From Deltaproteobacteria bacterium RIFOXYA12_FULL_61_11 (GTDB lineage: Bacteria > Bdellovibrionota_F > JAHFAK01 > YA12-FULL-61-11): 13,478 nucleotides of DNA. The stretch lies in NCBI GenBank assembly GCA_001799195.1, contig MGSU01000087.1, positions 1 through 13,478 of the forward strand. The letters are read 5' to 3'. This document shows, one piece after another, positions 7,851 to 13,478 of this stretch; the stretch's first letter is position 1; each line of letters begins with the position of its first letter. Under the pieces are notes generated by a model. The model did no database searches and was not told the origin of the DNA. It saw nothing but the letters and a program-made list of their open reading frames with translations. The translations under genes were made by a program, and so were the position numbers.

Positions 7851-9983
7851 ATGAAGAAGACCGTGCTGGTTGCGATACTCCTGTTTCTGGGGATCGGGTT
7901 GCTGTTGACCGTTGGGTGCAGCGACACGGTCAAGGATATCAAGGACGCGGCCGACAATGTCGGTGACACCGTCAGCGCATCCAAGCAGAACTTCAATCGC
8001 ACCGTCAGTACCCTGAAAGACCATAAACGCAGCCTGACCACGCTCAAGAAGAGCCAGTACAAACTGCAGAAGGTCAACAAGCAGCTCTCCAAGGTCAAGG
8101 AGAACACCAAGAAGATCAGCGAGAAATCCGGTGAGTTCAAGCAACGCGCCGAGCAGAGCCGCTCCCAGAGCGCCTTCTATTTCCTAACTCAGACCGATGA
8201 CGAGTTTTGCATCGAGTTCCCCGAGTATTGCACCGACCTCGATGCCAGTGACGACTACACCTATGACTACGATGTCAGCGACGATTACGACTACGATTAC
8301 GATCTCAGCGACGATTACACCTATGACTACGACCTGAGCGACGACTACGATTGGGACAGTTACGAGTGCGATCCCCAGGTCGATTGGTGGTGCAGCGAGG
8401 ACGACACGGACTGGGATTCCGGCCTGTGGGATTACGGCAGCTTCGACATGAGCGATGATTATTGCGCCGAGGACCCCTCTCTGTGCGAGTTCAGTTACCA
8501 GGACGAGACCAAACCCGAGCCTCCGACCCTCGAGATGGCCTTCGACTTCGAGGACGGTGGAGCCACGGTACATGTGACTACCTCGGCTGAAATGAGTGAT
8601 TCCGAGCTGTTCGGGAAAGCCAGCCTGCTCAAGGTGATTCTCGTCGAGACCTATGATCCCTCCACCCTCAGCAGCGGCTATGAGGATCTCGACTTCGATG
8701 AATTCGAGGAATTCGAGGAGTTCGACGACGACTATTATACCGACCTCTTTGGCGAGGACTACGATCTCGAGGGCGATGCGCCCCTGTTCCTGACTCAGGA
8801 CGAGGTCAGCGAAGACGAGCCGCTGCTCGGGTCTGACCTTGAGGATGATCCGCTGCTCGGGGAGGAACCCGAGGCGGTCGCCACCACCGCTGCGGACGAA
8901 GACGTCGCGCCGGCCTTTACCCTCGACACCTTCGGCCTGTGGTCCTTCGGCGATATCGTCAAGCGCACCACCACCTTCTACGTCTTCCCGGCTTACGATA
9001 GCCTGGAAACAGCGTGTTTCTCGGGCGATGAGAAGCAGTGCGTGCAGATGTCCAAGTTCTGGGAAGCCTGGGTCTTCTCATCCTGGGACGCGGTCATGGG
9101 CATGCCGCGCACCGAGGAGATCGAATACCTCGACGGCACGAAAGAGAACACCAGCACGGTCTTCGACACCTCCTCGGACGAAACCATGATGGTCTACGAG
9201 GAGACCGTCACCGGCACCACGACCTATCCCGAGGACCAGGATCTGCCCAAGCTCATGCTCGAAGGCGAGGAACAGGGCGAGGACGATACGGTCGTGCTCA
9301 CTGCCGATGGCGAAGCCAGCGGGGACGAATCGCTCGAAGATTACGACCTCGAAGATCTCGACGCGTTCTGGGCCGAACTCGAACTCGAGGCAGGGAGCTG
9401 GGTGGTGAAGAAAGAAGAGTACACCACCAGCTTCCGCATGGTTATGTACTTCGAGGGCGAGATGGTCGGCAAGGATGAGTTCAGCGGCAGCGAGGCCCGC
9501 AAGACTACCTATGCCGATGACCGGGTCGAGGAAGAGTACCTGCGCTACTCCTTCGACGACAAGGGCAACTACAAGGTCACCTATTACCCTGACAAGGACA
9601 TGACACCCGGGACCGAGGTCGACAGCTTTACCATCTCCGCCGATGGCAACACCATAGCCGGAGGTTTCGAGATGGATGAGGACGAGAGCATCCGCTATAC
9701 TTCGGCCGTGGATCCGGAAACCGGCAAAGAACTCCTGACCTTGGTCTTTGTCGACGCAGAGGGTGAGGATTATGCTGAGTTGAAGGTGACCCTCGACCCG
9801 ACCGGCGCGGGTAAGGGTATCTTCAAGGACCTGACTGACAATACCGAGTTCAAGGTCGAATACACGGCCGATGGTGACATTGTCATCCTCGGTGACGACG
9901 GCAAACCGATCCAGGAGCTACTCGAGGCCGATGCTTCCGCCGATGCTTCCGCCGATACTGCCGAAATACCGGTCGAAGAGTAA
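7851..9983 (+). CDS. Very acidic repeat-containing lipoprotein, 710 aa, function unknown
   Basis: I do not recognise a named family. The N-terminus is a lipoprotein signal (hydrophobic run then LLTVGC, C23 modified), with Ser at +2 favouring outer-membrane sorting. Residues 25-105 are rich in Lys, Ser and Leu in heptad-like spacing and likely form a coiled-coil stalk. Residues 115-220 are dominated by Asp/Tyr repeats, four copies of a 10-residue unit at 133-172. Further acidic runs follow (280-345, including FDEFEEFEEF and two PLLG motifs), while about 350-480 and 490-690 look like beta-rich domains with many Thr/Tyr/Asp strands (KTTYADDRVEEEYLRYSF, NYKVTYYPDKD). The C-terminus is low-complexity (ADASADASADT). 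Eight cysteines in the mature chain form four CX6-7C pairs (120/127, 173/181, 205/212, 389/397). GAGG at 7841-7844 precedes the ATG by 6 nt. Codons are strongly biased (GAC, GAG, CTC, ACC, AAG), consistent with high expression. Cation binding or a surface layer role is inference only. Confidence 0.85.
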   Translation: MKKTVLVAILLFLGIGLLLTVGCSDTVKDIKDAADNVGDTVSASKQNFNRTVSTLKDHKRSLTTLKKSQYKLQKVNKQLSKVKENTKKISEKSGEFKQRAEQSRSQSAFYFLTQTDDEFCIEFPEYCTDLDASDDYTYDYDVSDDYDYDYDLSDDYTYDYDLSDDYDWDSYECDPQVDWWCSEDDTDWDSGLWDYGSFDMSDDYCAEDPSLCEFSYQDETKPEPPTLEMAFDFEDGGATVHVTTSAEMSDSELFGKASLLKVILVETYDPSTLSSGYEDLDFDEFEEFEEFDDDYYTDLFGEDYDLEGDAPLFLTQDEVSEDEPLLGSDLEDDPLLGEEPEAVATTAADEDVAPAFTLDTFGLWSFGDIVKRTTTFYVFPAYDSLETACFSGDEKQCVQMSKFWEAWVFSSWDAVMGMPRTEEIEYLDGTKENTSTVFDTSSDETMMVYEETVTGTTTYPEDQDLPKLMLEGEEQGEDDTVVLTADGEASGDESLEDYDLEDLDAFWAELELEAGSWVVKKEEYTTSFRMVMYFEGEMVGKDEFSGSEARKTTYADDRVEEEYLRYSFDDKGNYKVTYYPDKDMTPGTEVDSFTISADGNTIAGGFEMDEDESIRYTSAVDPETGKELLTLVFVDAEGEDYAELKVTLDPTGAGKGIFKDLTDNTEFKVEYTADGDIVILGDDGKPIQELLEADASADASADTAEIPVEE
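8247..8366 (+). repeat. Four tandem 30-bp coding repeats (Asp/Tyr decapeptide)
   Basis: Units begin at 8247, 8277, 8307 and 8337, each starting with Ser-Asp-Asp-Tyr. They encode SDDYTYDYDV, SDDYDYDYDL, SDDYTYDYDL and the diverged SDDYDWDSYE. Units 1 and 3 are nearly identical in DNA, and all copies keep the reading frame. The core SDDY recurs at residues 200-204 (MSDDY) outside the array. This is a protein repeat, likely to bind cations or form extended acidic surface, and it could vary in copy number between strains. Confidence 0.85.
9927..9950 (+). repeat. 12-bp tandem repeat near the C-terminus of the acidic lipoprotein
   Basis: The 12-mer gccgatgcttcc occurs twice in perfect tandem, followed by a partial third copy (gccgatact). 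It encodes Ala-Asp-Ala-Ser twice, then Ala-Asp-Thr. Because the unit is a multiple of three, slippage would change length without breaking the frame. Confidence 0.7.
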
Positions 9984-10155
9984 GCTCGCGATCATTCTTG
10001 CTACCTCCTCCTCCCCTTGAAACGTGCCCAGGTCTACCCTTTCCCAGAGCATTTTTCATAAGTTGGAATGTGAGAAGGAAAGTGCTGGACTTCCCCTTCC
10101 GGATCGGCTAGGTAGTGATCCTTCGTCCGAGGCGCATGACCAACGGAGGTAGACG

Positions 10156-10245
10156 GTGTCCAGCGTCATCAAGAAACGGCGCAAGAAGATGCGCAAGCAC
10201 AAGCATAAGAAGTTACGGAGAAGGAACCGTCATAAGAAGAAGTAA
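10156..10245 (+). CDS. AURKAIP1/COX24-family small basic ribosomal protein (mS38/bS22-like), 29 aa
   Basis: A 29-codon frame starts with GTG. An excellent ribosome-binding site, GGAGGT (10145-10150), lies 5 nt upstream, and an in-frame TAG at 10150-10152 rules out a longer protein. The product begins (M)SSVIKKRRKK and ends RRRNRHKKK; 18 of 29 residues are Lys or Arg and 3 are His. The start S-V-[IV]-K-K-R-R-K, the central KHKHKKLRRR and the end NRHKKK match the AURKAIP1/COX24 family, which includes mitochondrial mS38 and the roughly 33-aa mycobacterial bS22. In those ribosomes the protein threads into rRNA of the small subunit near the decoding region; the same role here follows from family membership. 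It is a separate gene 172 bp after the acidic lipoprotein and converges on the RND gene. The intervening 9984-10155 holds a short inverted repeat (GGATC 10101-10105 / GATCC 10117-10121) but no clear terminator or promoter. Confidence 0.88.
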   Translation: MSSVIKKRRKKMRKHKHKKLRRRNRHKKK

Positions 10246-10262
10246 GTAGGCCTCACGTCCTC

Positions 10263-10317
10263 GGCTTCTCCCGGCACCTTCGCATTGGCTTCTCCGGCAC
10301 CGGAATCTTCTATTCCG
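10263..10317. other. Direct repeat and small hairpin between the two convergent genes
   Basis: A 16/15-nt near-identical direct repeat (ggcttctcccggcacc at 10263-10278; ggcttctccggcacc at 10287-10301) is followed by a 5-bp stem, CGGAA (10301-10305) / TTCCG (10313-10317), with a 7-nt loop. The hairpin lies about 55 nt past the stop codon of the small ribosomal gene but has no convincing T-tract, so it is at most a weak terminator. The rest of the 138-bp gap shows nothing else. Confidence 0.25.
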
Positions 10318-10383
10318 TTGTCCGTCATTAGCTCTGCTCTTGTAGCGACCTACTTATCCCTTCACTTCCGTAGTATACCTGCT

Positions 10384-12723
10384 TCACTGTTTTCTGAACG
10401 GTTTGAAAAGTATGAGCAAGAGGGGGAGGAGTACCAGATCTCCCGGAAGTGCGAAGAGCATGGTCAAGGCAGAGAGCAGACCGAAATTGGTCGTCGGATT
10501 GAAACTGCCCAGCACCAGGACCAGGAAACCCGACATCAGAACCAGGGAGGTCGCGACAATGGCCGGTCCGACCTTGGTAGCGGTATTGCGGGCTGCGAGG
10601 GGGTACTCGCCGTGACGCCGGAGTTCGAGAGAGAAGTGATTGAGATAGTGGATGGTGTCGTCGACCACAATGCCCAAGGCGATTCCCCCCATGAGTACGG
10701 TGCCGGGATCGATGGGTATGTGTAAGTACCCCATCAACCCCACGGTCAAGGCAATGGGTAGGATATTGGGCACCATGGCCAGGGCTGCGAGACCGACCTG
10801 CCGGGTGAGGCCCCACAGGAACAGGAACACCATACCGAAGGCTACGAGCAAGCTGGTCGTCTGACTGCGCAGTAGTAGCTCGTCGAGTTTACGGTACATG
10901 GGGACCAGACCGGTGACCCGCGCCCCGCTCTCACCGAACCAACGCTGCATACTGGCGCGAATGCGAGAAAGACCCTCGCGATAGGTTTGACTCACGCTGA
11001 GACGCAAGCGAGTGCTGATGCGAGCGGTCGAGTAATCGTGGTTCACGTAGCGCGGCAGGTCCTGGTCCCCGGCTGTTTCTGCCAAGAGAAGGTATTGCGC
11101 GGTCTGTTCGCGGGTTGGGGGCTGATCCTCCAAATCGAGGTCACCCAGCGAACGGTGGATGGCAGCGAGATAATCAATGTAGGAGGTAGTGCCGGTCACC
11201 CTTGGTTGGGTTTCGACTTCGGCTTGGAAGGCGGCGATGGCGCCAACCAGGTGAGGATCCTTGGCCGAATCTTCTTCACCTCGGAGCATGACCTCGACGT
11301 TGCCCAGCCCGGTAATCCGGTCCTGGATCTGGCGCAGCCCCTCGCGAACGGGATGGTCCTGGTGCAGGAATTCCATGGCACTGACCTCGATCCTGACCCG
11401 GGTGATACCCACGCACGCAACGACCAGGATCCCAAGGGTTATCGCCAAGACCAACCCTTGGTGGCGCAAGGTCCAATCCGTGGTCGAGCGAAGAATATGC
11501 ACGGAGGTGCCCATTGCAGGGGTTGTGATCCGTTGGGCATAGTTGCAGGGTATCCACTGTTTGGGCAGGAGTGAGAGCAGTACGGGGATATAGACAATGG
11601 TCAAGAGGTAGGCCAAGAGGCTGCCCAGACCGGCGAATAAACCGAGATTGCGGATGGGTGCAACCTCGGAGGTGAGGAAGGAGAAGAACCCGGCCGCGGT
11701 GGTAATCGAGGTGTAGAAGCATGGTCTGGCTTCTTCCGCCACCGCACACAAGAGGGTCGAGCGGAACTCGCATCCTCTATAGAGCGTCCGAAAACGATGC
11801 AGTATGTGAATGCTGTCCCCGATAGTCACCGCGAGGACGATCGGCACTACCATGGCGAAGACCATGTTGCTGGTGGGATGGAACCAGTAATAGCCCCCGA
11901 TGGTGGAGAAGATCACCGCGAGTTGGACGGAGAAGGGCACGAGCATGAGGCCGAAGTGCCTGAAAATGAGCAGAAAGAGGAGAGCTGAGACGAGGAGGAC
12001 CACGGGGAAGAATCGTTGTTGATCGGAGCACGCCAGCTTGTCGACCGTGATGTCCATCACCGGGGTGCCGGTGAAATGGGTAATGGATCCAGGCCGGCGC
12101 GTCTTGAAGTCGGACAAGATGGTCTCGATGGTGTGTATCAGAGTAGCTTTGATCGGATGGGAGAGATCGGCTTGGAGACGGCCGAGGATGAGGACAGCAT
12201 CCCGTTCGGGGGACAAGAGATGGCCGACGAAGCGGAGACCTCGGTCGATCCGGGCTCTGCCTCGCTCGATCACCTCTGGGGTCAATGGTTCGTCGAGGGA
12301 GAAGGGGGGGGCGATCACGAGTTCACCGGCACTGTTCTCGATAACGCTCGTCGTGAAGATGCTACTCACCTCGCGGAGGTTCGGAACGGTGCGTAACTGT
12401 TGTACCAGCTCTCGTTGAGCCTCGAGTTGGAGGCGGTCGAGTTGTTTTGAGCCCACTATCGCCACGGCGACGAGTTCGTCGGATTCGAATTCGTCCTTGA
12501 ACTGCCGGTAAAGCTGGTAATCGGGGTCATCGGCCTCGAACCACACATCGAAGGAATTGTCCTGTCGGCCGAAATGGGTCGCGGTGCGCCAGACCATAGG
12601 AGTAATCAGGCTCATTGCCAGGAGCAGGGCAAGGATGCGATGTTCCAGGGCAATATCCGCCAGGGCGGTCATCGCTCTCTCGAAGGGCAGGAGCTTACCC
12701 GGATCCTCGGATGTCTTTGTCAT
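10384..12723 (-). CDS. RND-superfamily exporter, MMPL/COG1033 type
   Basis: The 779-aa protein has the RND fold with an internal repeat: TM1 (about 28-46), a periplasmic loop (50-235), TM2-6 (238-388), TM7 (422-442), a second loop (445-618) and TM8-12 (622-775). The acidic residues expected in TM4 and TM10 are in VTIGDSIHILHRF (D303) and GIVVDDTIHYLNHF (D688, D689), the proton-relay positions of this superfamily. The paired [GD]-D-[ST]-I-H motifs and the short size (RND drug pumps are about 1030 aa) place it with COG1033/MMPL-like exporters, which move lipids or hydrophobic compounds; the substrate here is unknown. GAGAGG (complement of 12730-12735), 6 nt before the ATG, is its ribosome-binding site and lies inside the palindrome GAGAG-C-CTCTC (12725-12735). 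No membrane-fusion protein or outer-membrane channel gene is adjacent. A 14-codon ORF overlaps its start by ATGA. It converges on the small ribosomal gene. Confidence 0.93.
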   Translation of the reverse strand: MTKTSEDPGKLLPFERAMTALADIALEHRILALLLAMSLITPMVWRTATHFGRQDNSFDVWFEADDPDYQLYRQFKDEFESDELVAVAIVGSKQLDRLQLEAQRELVQQLRTVPNLREVSSIFTTSVIENSAGELVIAPPFSLDEPLTPEVIERGRARIDRGLRFVGHLLSPERDAVLILGRLQADLSHPIKATLIHTIETILSDFKTRRPGSITHFTGTPVMDITVDKLACSDQQRFFPVVLLVSALLFLLIFRHFGLMLVPFSVQLAVIFSTIGGYYWFHPTSNMVFAMVVPIVLAVTIGDSIHILHRFRTLYRGCEFRSTLLCAVAEEARPCFYTSITTAAGFFSFLTSEVAPIRNLGLFAGLGSLLAYLLTIVYIPVLLSLLPKQWIPCNYAQRITTPAMGTSVHILRSTTDWTLRHQGLVLAITLGILVVACVGITRVRIEVSAMEFLHQDHPVREGLRQIQDRITGLGNVEVMLRGEEDSAKDPHLVGAIAAFQAEVETQPRVTGTTSYIDYLAAIHRSLGDLDLEDQPPTREQTAQYLLLAETAGDQDLPRYVNHDYSTARISTRLRLSVSQTYREGLSRIRASMQRWFGESGARVTGLVPMYRKLDELLLRSQTTSLLVAFGMVFLFLWGLTRQVGLAALAMVPNILPIALTVGLMGYLHIPIDPGTVLMGGIALGIVVDDTIHYLNHFSLELRRHGEYPLAARNTATKVGPAIVATSLVLMSGFLVLVLGSFNPTTNFGLLSALTMLFALPGDLVLLPLLLILFKPFRKQ

Positions 12724-12764
12724 GGAGAGCCTCTCAGGGGTTTCATGGCGGGTGTGTAGCTCAT
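12720..12764 (-). CDS. Possible 14-aa leader ORF coupled to the RND gene
   Basis: A short frame encodes MSYTPAMKPLRGSP and its TGA overlaps the RND start codon as ATGA, the classic geometry of translational coupling. GGAGGAAA (complement of 12773-12780) lies 9-11 nt upstream of its ATG, a slightly long but usable spacing. The peptide resembles no known family. The same frame is open further upstream to 13016, but that longer version would run through a strong terminator and is unlikely. It could be a genuine regulatory leader or chance. Confidence 0.3.
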   Translation of the reverse strand: MSYTPAMKPLRGSP

Positions 12765-12849
12765 CGTCCGGGTTTCCTCCCTTCCTCGGCTCGAGTCCTC
12801 GTTGACCTTGGCCCGTGAGACAAAAGTGGGACCGAGGTATCCTGGCCCC

Positions 12850-12879
12850 GGTATAGCCTCAGGATGGAACCAAAGACAA
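12850..12879 (-). promoter_or_regulatory. Candidate sigma-70-type promoter for the RND gene
   Basis: On the complement, TTGTCT (12874-12879) and TATACC (12850-12855) are separated by 18 bp; each matches the consensus at 4 of 6 positions. It lies downstream of the strong terminator and about 125 nt upstream of the RND start, where an independent promoter is expected. This is prediction from pattern only. Confidence 0.3.
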
Positions 12880-12917
12880 GAGAACGTGTTCGAGTGATGT
12901 AGGGTCGTGCGCAAGGT

Positions 12918-12957
12918 AAAAAAAAGCCATGGGGAAAGGAGGAGGAAACCCCATGGC
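12918..12957 (-). terminator. Strong intrinsic terminator, minus strand
   Basis: GCCATGGGG (12926-12934) and CCCCATGGC (12949-12957) form a perfect 9-bp stem with a 14-nt loop. On the complement the stem is followed at once by eight T residues (12918-12925). This is a textbook Rho-independent terminator for leftward transcription, ending transcripts that come from the exonuclease gene or from the gap itself, and it isolates the RND gene from them. On the plus strand there is no T-run. Confidence 0.88.
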
Positions 12958-13263
12958 ATCGTTTCTACAATTCTGAGGGAAATAAAGCAGGTTCCGTGCC
13001 AAGGAAAAAATCCCATAGTATGTTGTAATAATTATGCTACCATGAACTACCTGCAGAAAATGTTCTTGATGTTCTTCTGAGTAGGTACCAAGCCTCGATC
13101 CAGCTTCCGCGCTGGAGAAAGGTAGCGGGAAGGATGGTTCAAGCGGCTCGTTCGCTTGCATCCATGGCGAGGATCTTGCCGTAGGTCGCGGTCGAGTTCG
13201 GCCGTCGGATCTTTTCTGGGTCAGGAGTTTTTCGCCGGCCTATTGGCAGTCAGGTTTTTGGGT
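12958..13263. other. Gene-free stretch between the exonuclease stop codon and the terminator
   Basis: No plausible protein is visible on either strand; the open frames here have no ribosome-binding site and unconvincing composition. The right half is GC-rich with two small stems, AAGCG/CGCTT (about 13140-13157) and TCCAGC (13099-13104)/GCTGGA (13111-13116, 6-nt loop). The left half (about 12960-13080) is AT-rich and contains CATAAT-like hexamers on the complement. Either the exonuclease mRNA has an unusually long 3' untranslated region of about 300 nt, or a small RNA is transcribed leftward and ends at the terminator. Confidence 0.45.
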
Positions 13264-13478
13264 TTACCGAGGGGTGGTCGGGAGGGTGGTCGAGAGCTCG
13301 TTCCAGCGTTGCAGGTAACGGCCTACGTGTTCCTCGCCCCGGACTGCCCGTCCTTCCAGCAGTTCGCGCAGGCGCTGTTGTTCACTTGTATAGTCTTCGG
13401 CGCTGAGCAGCCCGGCGAAATGCACGGTACGCAGCCACAACAAATACGTCGTCAGGGCGTCGCACTGGTTGTATTCGA
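13264..13478 (-). CDS. PolB-exonuclease-like 3'-5' exonuclease, C-terminal 70 residues (5' end outside window)
   Basis: The frame enters from the right edge and ends at TAA (13264-13266). The visible part starts EYNQCDALTTYLLWLRTVHF: YNQCD is the Exo III motif (Y-N-x-x-D) of the family B polymerase exonuclease fold, and the following LTTYLLWLR helix with a later AGLLSAEDY segment and RYLQRWNEL tail is what I expect from the stand-alone DNA_pol_B_exo2 proteins (PF10108), usually about 230-260 aa. These are predicted DEDDy 3'-5' exonucleases acting on nucleic acid; their physiological role is poorly known. Exo I and Exo II lie outside the window, so activity cannot be judged. The nearest clear terminator is about 300 nt downstream. 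Confidence 0.8.
   Translation of the reverse strand, partial: EYNQCDALTTYLLWLRTVHFAGLLSAEDYTSEQQRLRELLEGRAVRGEEHVGRYLQRWNELSTTLPTTPR

Noticed and set aside
7689-8144. Minus-strand open frame of 151 codons with a Leu-rich N-terminus resembling a membrane protein
   Set aside because: It is the complement of the Lys/Ser-rich coiled-coil segment of the acidic lipoprotein, where AAG/CTC-type codons read backwards as Leu; the plus-strand gene has the signal peptide and ribosome-binding site.
8247-8366. CRISPR-like array of 30-bp repeats
   Set aside because: The units are directly adjacent without spacers and encode an in-frame protein repeat.
8184-8573. Minus-strand open frame rich in Val/Ile
   Set aside because: It is the mirror of the GAC/TAC (Asp/Tyr) repeats, which read as GTC/GTA (Val) on the complement.
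10987-11574. Plus-strand open frame of 195 codons and other frames within 10384-12723
   Set aside because: They are antisense to the RND exporter, whose membrane segments and D303/D688/D689 motifs are unambiguous.
12720-13016. 98-codon minus-strand frame ending at the RND start
   Set aside because: It passes through the strong terminator at 12918-12957, its composition is not protein-like and its own start has no ribosome-binding site; only the last 14 codons have plausible signals.
13130-13160. tRNA-like T-arm (GGTTCAAGC)
   Set aside because: No matching acceptor, D or anticodon stems can be drawn around it.

Overview
The window looks like a chromosomal segment from a Gram-negative bacterium. 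It encodes two putative lipoproteins with Ser at +2 (outer-membrane sorting), a large exported protease, an RND-superfamily permease and an RNase D with HRDC-type helices. By eye most genes are GC-rich with C/G-ending codons; the stretch 5680-6530 is clearly more AT-rich. RNase D together with a PolB-exonuclease-like protein points loosely to Pseudomonadota or former Deltaproteobacteria-type lineages, but I cannot name a taxon from sequence alone.

Layout. (1) 1-5529, minus strand: a two-gene block. A gingipain-like (peptidase C25) secreted protease (2074-5529) is followed about 120 bp downstream by an exported multi-domain protein with three carboxypeptidase-regulatory-like domains and CARDB/Ig-like domains (1-1954, running off the left edge). 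(2) 5530-5825: a divergent intergenic region with three overlapping, mutually exclusive stems and an AT-rich promoter-like half. (3) 5826-6476, plus strand: an unrecognised 216-aa exported protein in AT-rich DNA, converging on (4) RNase D (6528-7655, minus strand). (5) 7851-9983, plus strand: a very acidic 710-aa lipoprotein with a coiled coil, Asp/Tyr-rich 10-residue repeats and paired cysteines. (6) 10156-10245, plus strand: a 29-aa, GTG-initiated, extremely basic protein of the AURKAIP1/COX24 (mS38/bS22-like) ribosomal family, easily missed because of its size. (7) 10384-12723, minus strand: a 779-aa RND-superfamily exporter of the COG1033/MMPL type, possibly preceded by a 14-aa translationally coupled leader ORF. 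(8) 12724-13263: a gene-free stretch with a strong minus-strand intrinsic terminator and a candidate promoter. (9) 13264-13478, minus strand: the C-terminal end of a PolB-exonuclease-like 3'-5' exonuclease (DNA_pol_B_exo2 type), cut by the right edge just before its Exo III motif.

Functionally, the window mixes envelope and surface proteins (protease, putative adhesin-like partner, acidic lipoprotein, RND permease) with housekeeping nucleic-acid genes (RNase D, PolB-like exonuclease, small ribosomal protein). The most interesting items are the protease/partner pair with its structured leader, the acidic repeat lipoprotein with four CX6-7C pairs, the tiny ribosomal gene, and the coupled leader ORF before the RND gene. 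I see no tRNA or rRNA, CRISPR array, insertion sequence or phage gene.
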